From: Megachile rotundata
Taxonomy: Eukaryota > Arthropoda > Insecta > Hymenoptera > Megachilidae
Reading direction: 5' to 3'
Assembly: GCF_050947335.1 (NCBI RefSeq)
Contig: NW_027473317.1
Span: forward strand, 3,844,001 to 3,908,000
Length of the DNA stretch: 64,000 bases
Shown piece after piece: positions 42,827-57,428 of this stretch (position 1 is the first letter of the stretch; each line of letters begins with the position of its first letter). Position numbers and translations under genes: made by a program. The notes beneath the pieces were generated by a model. That model did not search any database. It had not been told where the DNA came from and saw only the letters and a list, made by a program, of their open reading frames with translations.

Positions 42827-45800
42827 GTATGATTGTGATTGTATGATTGTGATTGTATGATTGTGATTGTATGATTTTGATTGTATGATCGTGATTGTAT
42901 GATCGTGATTGTGAGATCGTGATTGTATGATTGTGATTGTATGATTGTGATTGTATGATTGTGATTGTATGATTGTGATTGTATGATAGTGATTGTATGA
43001 TTGTGATTGTATGATTGTCATTGTATGATTGTGATTGTATGATTGTGATTGTATGATTGTGATCGTATGATTGTGATCGTATGATTGTGATCGTATGATT
43101 GTGATCGTATGATTGTGATTGTATGATTGTGATTGTATGATTGTGATTGTGTGATTGTGATTGTGAGATTGTGATTGTATGATTTTGATTGTATGATCGT
43201 GATTCTATGATCGTGATTGTGAGATTTTGATTGTGTGATTGTGATTGTATGATTGTGATTGTATGATTGTGATTGTATGATTGTGATTGTATGATTGTGA
43301 TTGTATGATTGTGATTGTATGATTGTGATTGTATGATTGTGATTGTATGATAGTAATTGTATGATTGTGATTGTATGATTGTCATTGTATGATTGTGATT
43401 GTATGACTGTGATTGTATGATTGTGATTGTATGATTGTGATTGTATGATTGTGATTGTATGATTGTGATTGTATGATTGTGATCGTATGATTGTGATTCT
43501 TTGATTGCGATTGTATGATTGTGATTGTATGATTGTGATTGTATGATTTTGATTGTGTGATTGTGATTGTATGATTGTGATTGTATGATTGTGATTGTAT
43601 GATTGTGATTGTATGATTGTGACTGTATGATTGTGATTGTATGATTGTCATTGTATGATTGTCATTGTATGATTATGATTGTATGATTGTGATTCTTTGA
43701 TTGTGATTGTATGATTATGATTGTATGATTGTGATTGTATGATTGTGATGGTGTGATTGTGATTGTATGATTCTGATCGTATGATTGTGATTCTTTGATT
43801 GCGATTGTATGATTGTGATTGTATGATTGTGATTGTATGATTGTGATTGTATGATTGTGATTGTATGATTGTGATTGTATGATTGTGATTGTATGACTGT
43901 GATTGTATGATTGGCATCGTATGATTGTGATTGTGTGATTGCGATTGTATGATTGTGACTGTATGATTGTGATTGTATGATTGTCATTGTATGATTGTGA
44001 TTGTATGATTATGATTGTATGATTGTCATTGTATGATTGTGATTGTGTGATTGTGATTGTATGATTGTGATTGTATGATTGTGATTGTATGATTGTGATT
44101 GTACGATTGTGATTGCATGATTGTGATTGCATGATTGTGATTGTATGATTGTGATTGTATGATTGTGATTGTATGATTGTTTCTGTATGATTGTGATTGT
44201 ATGATTGCGATTGTATGATTCTGATTGTATGATTGTGATTGTGTGATTGTGATTGTGTGATTGTGATAGTATAATTGTGATTGTATGATTGTGATTGTAT
44301 GATTGTGATTGTATGATTGCGATTGTATGATTCTGATTGTATGATTGTGATTGTATGATCGTGATTGTGAGATAGTGATTGTATGATTGTGGTTGTATGA
44401 TTGTGATTGTATGATTGTGATTGTATGATTGTGATTGTATGATTGTGTTTGCATGATTGTGATTGTATGATCGTGATTGTATGATCGTGATTGTATGATC
44501 GTGATTGTATAATTGTGATTGTATGATTGTGATTGTATGATTGTGATTGTATGATTGCGATTGTATGATTCTGATTGTATGATTGTGATTGTATGATTGT
44601 GATTGTATGATCGTGATTATATGATCGTGATTGTATGATCGTGATTGTGAGATTGTGATTGTATGATTGTGGTTGTATGATTGTGATTGTATGATTGTGA
44701 TTGTATGATTGTGATTGTATGATTGTGTTTGCATGATTGTGATTGTATGATTGTGATTGCGTGATTGTGATTGTATGATTGTGATTGTATGATTGTGATT
44801 GTATGATTGTGATTATATGATTGTGATTGTATGAATGCGATTGTATGATTGTGACTGTATGATTGTGATTGTATGAATGTCATTGTATGATTGTGATTGT
44901 ATGATTATGATTGTATGATTGTGATTGTATGATTGTGATTGTGTGATTGTGATTGTATGATTCTGATCGTATGATTGTGATTGTAAGATTGTGATTGTGT
45001 GATTGCGATTGTATGATTGCGACTGTATGATTGTGATTGTATGATTGTCATTGTATGATTGTGATTGTATGATTATGATTGTATGATTGTGCTTGTATGA
45101 TTGTGATTGTGTGATTGTGATTGTATGATTGTGATTGTATGATTGTGATTGTAAGATTGTGATTGTGTGATTGTGATTGTATGATTCTGATAGTATGATT
45201 GTGATTGTAAGATTGTGATTGTGTGATTGCGATTGTATGATTGTGACTGTATGATTGTGATTGTATGATTGTCATTGTATGATTGTGATTGTATGATTAT
45301 GATTGTATGATTGTGATTCTTTGATTGTGATTGTATGATTATGATTGTATGATTGTGATTGTATGATTGTGTTTGTGTGATTGTGATTGTATGATTCTGA
45401 TCGTATGATTGTGATTCTTTGATTGTGATTGTTTGATTGCGATTGTATGATTCTGATTGTATGATTGTGATTGTATGATCGTGATTGTATGATCGTGATT
45501 GTATGATCGTGATTGTGAGATAGTGATTGTATGATTGTGGTTGTATGATTGTGATTGTATGATTGTGATTGTATGATTGTGATTGTATGATTGTGTTTGC
45601 ATGATTGTGATTGTATGATCGTGATTGTGAGATTGTGATTGTATGATTGTGATTGTATGATTGTGATTGTATGATTGTGATTGTATGATTGTGATTGTAT
45701 GATTGCGATTGTATGATTGTCATTGTATGATAGTCATTGTATGATTGTGATTGTATGATTGCCATTGTATGATTGCGATTGTATGATTGTGATTGTATGA

Positions 45801-46146
45801 TTGTGATTGTATGATTGTGATCGTATGATTGTGATCGTATGATTGTGATTGTGTAATTGTGATTGTATGATTGTGATTGTATGATTGTGATTGTATGATT
45901 GCGATTGTATGATTCTGATTGTATGATTGTGATTGTATGATTGTGATTGTATGATCGTGATTGTATGATCGTGATTGTGAGATTGTGATTGTATGATTGT
46001 GGTTGTATGATTGTGATTGCATGATTGTGATTGTATGATTGTGATCGTATGATTGCGATTCTTTGATTGCGATTGTATGATTGTGATTGTATGATTGTGA
46101 TAGTATGATTGTGATTGTATGATTGTGATTGTATGATTGTGATTGT
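42827..46146 (+). repeat. Second copy of the 36.8-40.2 kb block
   Basis: Partner of 36,835-40,168. It begins just after the 42,477-42,826 stretch, which carries gtgttt and ggtt landmarks from another module. The left seam lies inside a hybrid monomer, gtgagattgtgata at 42,813, whose halves match different parents. Confidence 0.77.
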
Positions 46147-47586
46147 ATGATTTTGATTGTATGATCGTGATTGTATGATCGTGATTGTGAGATCGTGATT
46201 GTATGATTGTGATTGTATGATTGTGATTGTATGATTGTGATTGTATGATTGTGATTGTATGATAGTGACTGTATGATTGTGATTGTATGATTGTCATTGT
46301 ATGATTGTGATTGTATGATTGTGATTGTATGATTGTGATCGTATGATTGTGATCGTATGATTGTGATCGTATGATTGTGATCGTATGATTGTGATTGTAT
46401 GATTGTGATTGTATGATTGTGATTGTGTGATTGTGATTGTGAGATTGTGATTGTATGATTTTGATTGTATGATCGTGATTCTATGATCGTGATTGTGAGA
46501 TTTTGATTGTGTGATTGTGATTGTATGATTGTGATTGTATGATTGTGATTGTATGATTGTGATTGTATGATTGTGATTGTAGGATTGTGATTGTATGATT
46601 GTGATTGTATGATTGTGATTGTATGATTGTGATTGTATGATAGTAATTGTATGATTGTGATTGTATGATTGTCATTGTATGATTGTGATTGTATGACTGT
46701 GATTGTATGATTGTGATTGTATGATTGTGATTGTATGATTGTGATTGTATGATTGTGATTGTATGATTGTGATCGTATGATTGTGATTCTTTGATTGCGA
46801 TTGTATGATTGTGATTGTATGATTGTGATTGTATGATTTTGATTGTGTGATTGTGATTGTATGATTGTGATTGTATGATTGTGATTATATGATTGTGATT
46901 GTATGATTGTGATTGTATGATTGTGATTGTATGATTGTGATTGTATGATAGTAATTGTATGATTGTGATTGTATGATTGTCATTGTATGATTGTGATTGT
47001 ATGACTGTGATTGTATGATTGTGATTGTATGATTGTGATTGTATGATTGTGATTGTATGATTGTGATTGTATGATTGTGATCGTATGATTGTGATTGTAT
47101 GATTGTGATTGTGTGATTGTGATTGTGAGATTGTGATTGTATGATTTTGATTGTATGATCGTGATTCTATGATCGTGATTGTGAGATTTTGATTGTGTGA
47201 TTGTGATTGTATGATTGTGATTGTATGATTGTGATTGTATGATTGTGATTGTATGATTGTGATTGTATGATTGTGATTGTATGATTGTGATTGTGTGATT
47301 GTGATTGTATGATTCTGATCGTATGATTGTGATTCTTTGATTGCGATTGTATGATTTTGATTGTATGATTGTGATTGTATGATTGTGATTGTATGACTGT
47401 GATTGTATGATTGGCATCGTATGATTGTGATTGTGTGATTGCGATTGTATGATTGTGACTGTATGATTGTGATTGTATGATTGTCATTGTGTGATTGTGA
47501 TTGTGTGATTGTGATAGTATAATTGTGATTGTATGATTGTGATTGTATGATTGTGATTGTATGATTGCGATTGTATGATTCTGATT

Positions 47587-50500
47587 GTATGATTGTGATT
47601 GTATGATCGTGATTGTATGATCGTGATTGTAAGATCGTGATTGTCAGATAGTGATTGTATGATTGTGGTTGTATGATTGTGATTGTATGATTGTGATTGT
47701 ATGATTGTGATTGTATGATTGTGTTTGCATGATTGTGATTGTATGATCGTGATTGTGAGATTGTGATTGTATGATTGTGATTGTATGATTGTGATTGTAT
47801 GATTGTGATTGTATGATTGTGATTGTATGATTGCGATTGTATGATTGTCATTGTATGATAGTAATTGTATGATTGTGATTGTATGATTGTCATTGTATGA
47901 TTGCGATTGTATGATTGTGATTGTATGATTGTGATTGTATGATTGTGATCGTATGATTGTGATCGTATGATTGTGATTGTGTAATTGTGATTGTATGATT
48001 GTGATTGTATGATTGTGATTGTATGATTGCGATTGTATGATTCTGATTGTATGATTGTGATTGTATGATTGTGATTGTATGATCGTGATTGTATGATCGT
48101 GATTGTGAGATTGTGATTGTATGATTGTGGTTGTATGATTGTGATTGTATGATTGTGATTGTATGATTGTGATCGTATGATTGCGATTCTTTGATTGCGA
48201 TTGTATGATTGTGATTGTATGATTGTGATAGTATGATTGTGATTGTATGATTGTGATTGTATGATTGTGATTGTATGATTGTGATTGTATGATTTTGATT
48301 GTATGATCGTGATTGTATGATCGTGATTGTGAGATCGTGATTGTATGATTGTGATTGTATGATTGTGATTGTATGATTGTGATTGTATGATTGTGATTGT
48401 ATGATAGTGATTGTATGATTGTGATTGTATGATTGTCATTGTATGATTGTGATTGTATGATTGTGATTGTATGATTGTGATCGTATGATTGTGATCGTAT
48501 GATTGTGATCGTATGATTGTGATTGTATGATTGTGATTGTATGATTGTGATTGTATGATTGTGATTGTGTGATTGTGATTGTGAGATTGTGATTGTATGA
48601 TTTTGATTGTATGATCGTGATTCTATGATCGTGATTGTGAGATTTTGATTGTGTGATTGTGATTGTATGATTGTGATTGTATGATTGTGATTGTATGATT
48701 GTGATTGTATGATTGTGATTGTATGATTGTGATTGTATGATTGTGATTGTATGATTGTGATTGTATGATTGTGATTGTATGATAGTAATTGTATGATTGT
48801 GATTGTATGATTGTCATTGTATGATTGTGATTGTATGACTGTGATTGTATGATTGTGATTGTATGATTGTGATTGTATGATTGTGATTGTATGATTGTGA
48901 TTGTATGATTGTGATCGTATGATTGTGATTCTTTGATTGCGATTGTATGATTGTGATTGTATGATTGTGATTGTATGATTTTGATTGTGTGATTGTGATT
49001 GTATGATTGTGATTGTATGAGTGTGATTGTATGATTGTGATTGTATGATTGTGACTGTATGATTGTGATTGTATGATTGTCATTGTATGATTGTCATTGT
49101 ATGATTATGATTGTATGATTGTGATTCTTTGATTGTGATTGTATGATTATGATTGTATGATTGTGATTGTATGATTGTGATGGTGTGATTGTGATTGTAT
49201 GATTCTGATCGTATGATTGTGATTCTTTGATTGCGATTGTATGATTGTGATTGTATGATTGTGATTGTATGATTGTGATTGTATGACTGTGATTGTATGA
49301 TTGGCATCGTATGATTGTGATTGTGTGATTGCGATTGTATGATTGTGACTGTATGATTGTGATTGTATGATTGTCATTGTATGATTGTGATTGTATGATT
49401 ATGATTGTATGATTGTCATTGTATGATTGTGATTGTGTGATTGTGATTGTATGATTGTGATTGTATGTTTGTGATTGTATGATTGTGATTGTACGATTGT
49501 GATTGCATGATTGTGATTGCATGATTGTGATTGTATGATTGTGATTGTATGATTGTGATTGTATGATGGTTTCTGTATGATTGTGATTGTATGATTGCGA
49601 TTGTATGATTCTGATTGTATGATTGTGATTGTGTGATTGTGATTGTGTGATTGTGATAGTATAATTGTGATTGTATGATTGTGATTGTATGATTGTGATT
49701 GTATGATTGCGATTGTATGATTCTGATTGTATGATTGTGATTGTATGATTGTGATTGTATGATCGTGATTGTATGATCGTGATTGTATGATCGTGATTGT
49801 GAGATAGTGATTGTATGATTGTGGTTGTATGATTGTGATTGTATGATTGTGATTGTATGATTGTGATTGTATGATTGTGTTTGCATGATTGTGATTGTAT
49901 GATCGTGATTGTATGATCGTGATTGTATGATCGTGATTGTATGATCGTGATTGTATAATTGTGATTGTATGATCGTGATTGTGAGATTGTGATTGTATGA
50001 TTGTGGTTGTATGATTGTGATTGTATGATTGTGATTGTATGATTGTGATTGTATGATTGTGTTTGCATGATTGTGATTGTATGATTGTGATTGCGTGATT
50101 GTGATTGTATGATTGTGATTGTGTGATTGCGATTGTATGATTGTGACTGTATGATTGTGATTGTATGATTGTGATTGTATGAATGCGATTGTATGATTGT
50201 GACTGTATGATTGTGATTGTATGATTGTCATTGTATGATTGTGATTGTATGATTATGATTGTATGATTGTGATTGTATGATTGTGATTGTGTGATTGTGA
50301 TTGTATAATTCTGATCGTATGATTGTGATTGTAAGATTGTGATTGTGTGATTGCGATTGTATGATTGCGACTGTATGATTGTGATTGTATGATTGTCATT
50401 GTATGATTGTGATTGTATGATTATGATTGTATGATTGTGCTTGTATGATTGTGATTGTGTGATTGTGATTGTATGATTGTGATTGTATGATTGTGATTGT

Positions 50501-51890
50501 AAGATTGTGATTGTGTGATTGTGATTGTATGATTCTGATCGTATGATTGTGATTCTTTGATTGCGATTGTATGATTGTGATTGTATGATTGTGATTGTAT
50601 GATTGTTATTGTATGATTGTGATTGTATGATTGTGATTGTATGATTGGCATCGTATGATTGTGATTGTGTGATTGCGATTGTATGATTGTGACTGTATGA
50701 TTGTGATTGTATGATTGTCATTGTATGATTGTGATTGTATGATTATGATTGTATGATTGTCATTGTATGATTGTGATTGTGTGATTGTGATTGTATGATT
50801 GTGATTGTATGATTGTGATTGTATGATTATGATCGTATGATTGTGATTGTATGATTGTGATTGTATGATTGTGATTGTATGATTGCGATTGTATGATTCT
50901 GATTGTATGATTGTGATTGTATGATCGTGATTGTATGATCGTGATTGTATGATCGTGATTGTGAGATAGTGATTGTATGATCGTGATTGTATGATCGTGA
51001 TTTTATGATCGTGATTGTGAGATAGTGATTGTATGATTGTGGTTGTATGATTGTGATTGTATGATTGTGATTGTATGATTGTGATTGTATGATTGTGTTT
51101 GCATGATTGTGATTGTATGATCGTGATTGTGAGATTGTGATTGTATGATTGTGATTGTATGATTGTGATTGTATGATTGTGATTGTATGATTGTGATTGT
51201 ATGATTGCGATTGTATGATTGTCATTGTACGATAGTAATTGTATGATTGTGATTGTATGATTGTCATTGTATGATTGCGATTGTATGATTGTGATTGTAT
51301 GATTGTGATTGTATGATTGTGATCGTATGATTGTGATCGTATGATTGTGATTGTGTAATTGTGATTGTATGATTGTGATTGTATGATTGTGATTGTATGA
51401 TTGTGATTGTATGATTGCGATTGTATGATTCTGATTGTATGATTGTGATTGTATGATTGTGATTGTATGATCGTGATTGTATGATCGTGATTGTGAGATT
51501 GTGATTGTATGATTGTGGTTGTATGATTGTGATTGTATGATTGTGATTGTATGATTGTGATCGTATGATTGCGATTCTTTGATTGCGATTGTATGATTGT
51601 GATTGTATGATTGTGATAGTATGATTGTGATTGTATGATTGTGATTGTATGATTGTGATTGTATGATTTTGATTGTATGATCGTGATTGTATGATCGTGA
51701 TTGTGAGATCGTGATTGTATGATTGTGATTGTATGATTGTGATTGTATGATTGTGATTGTATGATTGTGATTGTATGATAGTGATTGTATGATTGTGATT
51801 GTATGATTGTCATTGTATGATTGTGATTGTGTGATTGTGATTGTATGATTGTGATTGTATGATTGTGATTGTATGATTATGATCGTATGA
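47587..51890 (+). repeat. Block duplicated at 59,711-64,000 (offset 12,124, then 12,110)
   Basis: About 4.3 kb. Rare variants recur exactly: the gtcagatag monomer (47,643 and 59,767), gtatgagtg near 49,019/61,143, gatggtttct 49561/61685, and ttatgatcg near 51,003/63,113. The offset falls by one monomer near 49.74 kb, where this copy has two plain monomers before gatcg and the partner one. Agreement continues to the last base of the window. At the rare positions I compared the copies are the same, which suggests a recent duplication. Confidence 0.88.
50919..51030 (+). repeat. Local tandem duplication of 4 monomers (56 bp)
   Basis: Three gatcg monomers and one gtgagatag monomer (50,919-50,974) are repeated at 50,975-51,030 with one substitution, ttatgatcg at 51,003. 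Related modules have this quartet once. The same doubled form is at 63,029-63,140, so it predates the 12.1-kb duplication. Confidence 0.85.
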
Positions 51891-53984
51891 TTGTGATTGT
51901 ATGATTGTGATTGTATGATTGTGATTGTATGATTGTGATTGCATGATTGTGATTGCGTGATTGTGATTGTATGATTGTGATTGTATGATTGTGATTGTAT
52001 GATTGTGATTGTATGATTGTTTCTGTATGATTGTGATTGTATGATTGCGATTGTATGATTGCGATTGTATGATTGTGATTGTATGATCGTGATTATATGA
52101 TCGTGATTGTATGATCGTGATTGTGAGATTGTGATTGTATGATTGTGGTTGTATGATTGTGATTGTATGATTGTGATTGTATGATTGTGATTGTATGATT
52201 GTGTTTGCATGATTGTGATTCTATGATTGTGATTGCGTGATTGTGATTGTATGATTGTGATTGTATGATTGTGATTGTATGATTGTGATTGTATGATAGT
52301 AATTGTATGATTGTCATTGTATGATTGTGATTGTATGATTGTGATCGTATGATTGTGATCGTATGATTGTGATCGTATGATTGTGATCGTATGATTGTGG
52401 TCGTATGATTGTGGTTGTATGATTGTGATTGTATGATTGTGATTGTATGATTGTGATTGTATGATTGTGATTGTATGATTGTGATTGTATGATTGTGATT
52501 GTATGATTGTGATTGTATGATCGTGATTGTATGATCGTGATTGTGAGATTGTGATTGTATGATTGTGGTTGTATGATTGTGGTTGTATGATTGTGATCGT
52601 ATGATTGTGATCGTATGATTGTGATTGTATGATTGTGATTGTATGATTGTGATTGTATGATTGCGATTGTATGATTGTGATTGTATGATTGTGATTGTAT
52701 GATTGTGATCGTATGATTGTGATCGTACGATTGTGATTGTATAATGGTGATTGTATGATTGTGATTGTATGATTGTGATTGTATGATTGTGATTGTATGA
52801 TTGTGATTGTATGATTGTGATTGTATGATTGCGATTGTATGATTGTGATTGTATGATTGTGATTGTATGATCGTGATTGTATGATCGTGATTGTATGATC
52901 GTGATTGTGAGATTGTGATTGTATGATTGTGGTTGTATGATTGTGATCGTATGATTGTGATTGTATGATTGTAATTGTATGATTGTGATTGTATGATTGT
53001 GATTGTATGATTGTGATTGTATGATTGTGATCGTATGATTGTCATTCTTTGATTGCGATTGTATGATTGTGATTGTATGATTGTGATTGTATGATTGTGA
53101 TTGTATGATTGTTATTGTATGATTGTAATTGTATGATTGTGATTGTATGATTGTGATTGTATGATTGTGATTGTATGATTGTGATTGTATGATTGTGATT
53201 GTATGATTGCGATTGTATGATTGTGATTGTATGATTGTGATTGTATGATTGTGATCGTATGATTGTGGTCGTATGATTGTGATTGTATAATCTTGATTGT
53301 ATGATTGCGATTGTATGATTGTGATTGTATGATTGTGATTGTATGATTGTGATTGTATGATTGTGATTGTATGATTGTGATTGTATGATTGTGATTGTAT
53401 GATTGTGATCGTATGATTGTGATTCTTTGATTGCGATTGTATGATTGCGATTGTATGATTGTGATTGTATGATTGTGATTGTATGATTGTGATTGTATGA
53501 TTGTGATTGTATGATTGTGATTGTATGATTGTGATTGTATGATTGTGATTGTATGATTGTGATTGTATGATTGTGATTGTATGATTGTGATTGTATGATT
53601 GTGATTGTATGATCGTGATTGTATGATCGTGATTGTGAGATTGTGATTGTATGATTGTGGTTGTATGATTGTGGTTGTATGATTGTGATCGTATGATTGT
53701 GATCGTATGATTGTGATTGTATGATTTTGATTGTATGATTGTGATTGTATGATTGTGATTGTATGATTGTGATTGTGTGATTGTGATTGTATGATTGTGA
53801 TCGTATGATTGTGATCGTACGATTGTGGTTGTATAATGGTGATTGTATGATTGTGATTGTATAATTGTGATTGTATGATTGTGATTGTATGATTGCGATT
53901 GTATGATTCTGATGGTATGATTGTGATTGTATGATTGTGATTGTATGATTGTTATTGTATGATTGTGATTGTATGATTGTGATT
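51787..53984 (+). repeat. 157-monomer block, copy 1 (partner 57,429-59,626, offset 5,642)
   Basis: The block is 2,198 bp. It includes gtttct (52011/57653), runs of gatc-ending monomers, ggtc/ggtt pairs, gtacgatt, gtataatgg and gattgttatt. At its left edge gtatgattgtcatt at 51,801 faces gtatgattgtcgtt at 57,443, a CA/CG difference. Another difference is gatcgtatg near 52,710 against gatcgaatg near 58,352. The right break is gtgagatt here against gatcg in the partner at 59,627. Confidence 0.87.
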
Positions 53985-56900
53985 GTGAGATTGTGATTGT
54001 ATGATTGTGGTTGTATGATTGTGATCGTATGATTGTGATTGTATGATTGTGATTGTATGATTGTGATTGTATGATTGTGATTGTATGATTGTGATTGTAT
54101 GATTGTGATTGTATGATTGTGATTGTATGATTGTGATCGTATGATTGTGATTGTATGATTGTGATTGTATGATTGTGATTGTATGGTTGTGATCGTATGA
54201 TTGCGATTCTTTGATTGCGATTGTATGATTGTGATTGTATGATTGTGATTGTATGATTGTGATTGTATGATTGTGATTGTATGATTATGATTGTATGATT
54301 GTGATTGTATGATTGTGATTGTGTGATTGTGATTGTATGATTCTGATCGTATGATTGTGATTGTATGATTATGATTATATGATTGTCATTGTATGATTGT
54401 GATTGTGTGATTGTGATTGTATGATTGTGATTGTATGATTGTGATTGTATGATTATGATCGTATGATTGTGATTGTATGATTGTGATTGTATGATTGTGA
54501 TTGTATGATTGTGATTGCATGATTGTGATTGCATGATTGTGATTGTATGATTGTGATTGTATGATTGTGATTGTATGATTGTTTCTGTATGATTGTGATT
54601 GTATGATTGCGATTGTATGATTCTGATTGTATGATTGTGATTGTGTGATTGTGATTGTGTGATTGTGATAGTATAATTGTGATTGTATGATTGTGATTGT
54701 ATGATTGTGATTGTATGATTGTGATTGTATGATTGCGATTGTATGATTCTGATTGTATGATTGTGATTGTATGATCGTGATTGTATAATCGTGATTGTAT
54801 GATCGTGATTGTGAGATAGTGATTGTATGATTGTGGTTGTATGATTGTGATTGTATGATTGTGATTGTATGATTGTGATTGTATGATTGTGTTTGCATGA
54901 TTGTGATTGTATGATCGTGATTGTGAGATTGTGATTGTATGATTGTGATTGTATGATTGTGATTGTATGATTGTGATTGTATGATTGTCATTGTATGATA
55001 GTAATTGTATTATTGTGATTGTATGATTGTCATTGTATGATTGCGATTGTATGATTGTGATTGTATGATTGTGACTGTATGATTGTGATCGTATGATTGT
55101 GATCGTATGATTGTGATTGTATAATTGTGATTGTATGATTGTGATTGTATGATTGTGATTGTATGATTGCGATTGTATGATTCTGATTGTATGATTGTGA
55201 TTGTATGATTGTGATTGTATGATTGTGATTGTATGATTGTGATTGTATGATTGTGATTGTATGATTGTGATTGTATGATTGTGATTGTATGATTGCGATT
55301 GTATGATTGTGATTGTATGATTGTGATTGTATGATTGTGATCGTATGATTGTGGTCGTATGATTGTGATTGTATAATGGTGATTGTATGATTGCGATTGT
55401 ATGATTGTGATTGTATGATTGTGATTGTATGATTGTGATTGTATGATTGTGATTGTATGATTGTGATTGTATGATTGTGATTGTATGATTGTGATTGCAT
55501 GATTGTGATCGTATGATTGTGATTCTTTGATTGCGATTGTATGATTGCGATTGTATGATTGTGATTGTATGATTTTGATTGTATGATTGTGATTGTATGA
55601 TTGTGATTGTATGATTGTGATTGTATGATTGTGATTGTATGATTGTGATTGTATGATCGTGATTGTATGATCGTGATTGTGAGATTGTGATTGTATGATT
55701 GTGGTTGTATGATTGTGGTTGTATGATTGTGATCGTATGATTGTGATCGTATGATTGTGATTGTATGATTGTGATTGTATGATTGTGATTGTATGATTGT
55801 GATTGTATGATTGTGATTGTATGATTGCGATTGTATGATTCTGATTGTATGATTGTGATTGTATGATTGTGATTGTATGATCGTGATTGTATGATCGTGA
55901 TTGTGAGATTGTGATTGTATGATTGTGGTTGTATGATTGTGATTGTATGATTGTGATTGTATGATTGTGATCGTATGATTGCGATTCTTTGATTGCGATT
56001 GTATGATTGTGATTGTATGATTGTGATAGTATGATTGTGATTGTATGATTGTGATTGTATGATTGTGATTGTATGATTTTGATTGTATGATCGTGATTGT
56101 ATGATCGTGATTGTGAGATCGTGATTGTATGATTGTGATTGTATGATTGTGATTGTATGATTGTGATTGTATGATTGTGATTGTATGATAGTGATTGTAT
56201 GATTGTGATTGTATGATTGTCATTGTATGATTGTGATTGTGTGATTGTGATTGTATGATTGTGATCGTATGATTGTGATCGTATGATTGTGATCGTATGA
56301 TTGTGATCGTATGATTGTGATTGTATGATTGTGATTGTATGATTGTGATTGTGTGATTGTGATTGTGAGATTGTGATTGTATGATTTTGATTGTATGATC
56401 GTGATTCTATGATCGTGATTGTGAGATTTTGATTGTGTGATTGTGATTGTATGATTGTGATTGTATGATTGTGATTGTATGATTGTGATTGTATGATTGT
56501 GATTGTATGATTGTGATTGTATGATTGTGATTGTATGATTGTGATTGTATGATAGTAATTGTATGATTGTGATTGTATGATTGTCATTGTATGATTGTGA
56601 TTGTATGACTGTGATTGTATGATTGTGATTGTATGATTGTGATTGTATGATTGTGATTGTATGATTGTGATTGTATGATTGTGATCGTATGATTGTGATT
56701 CTTTGATTGCGATTGTATGATTGTGATTGTATGATTGTGATTGTATGATTTTGATTGTGTGATTGTGATTGTATGATTGTGATTGTATGATTGTGATTGT
56801 ATGATTGTGATTGTATGATTGTGATTGTATGATTGTGATTGTATGATTGTGATTGTATGATTGTGATTGTATGATTGTGATTGTATGATAGTAATTGTAT

Positions 56901-57428
56901 GATTGTGATTGTATGATTGTCATTGTATGATTGTGATTGTATGACTGTGATTGTATGATTGTGATTGTATGATTGTGATTGTATGATTGTGATTGTATGA
57001 TTGTGATTGTATGATTGCGATCGTATGATTGTGATTGTATGATTGTGATTGTGTGGTTGTGATTGTGAGATTGTGATTGTATGATTTTGATTGTATGATC
57101 GTGATTCTATGATCGTGATTGTGAGATTTTGATTGTGTGATTGTGATTGTATGATTGTGATTGTATGATTGTGATTGTATGATTGTGATTGTATGATTGT
57201 GATTGTATGATTGTGATTGTGTGATTGTGATTGTATGATTCTGATCGTATGATTGTGATTCTTTGATTGCGATTGTATGATTTTGATTGTATGATTGTGA
57301 TTGTATGATTGTGATTGTATGACTGTGATTGTATGATTGGCATCGTATGATTGTGATTGTGTGATTGCGATTGTATGATTGTGACTGTATGATTGTGATT
57401 GTATGATTGTCATTGTATGATTGTGATT

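Noticed and set aside
52093..54534. 813-codon minus-strand ORF (and hundreds of shorter ones) as a repeat protein gene
   Set aside because: Openness follows from the stop-free antisense monomer in all three frames. ORF ends coincide with ordinary variant monomers, there is no unique or domain sequence, and overlapping frames are equally open.
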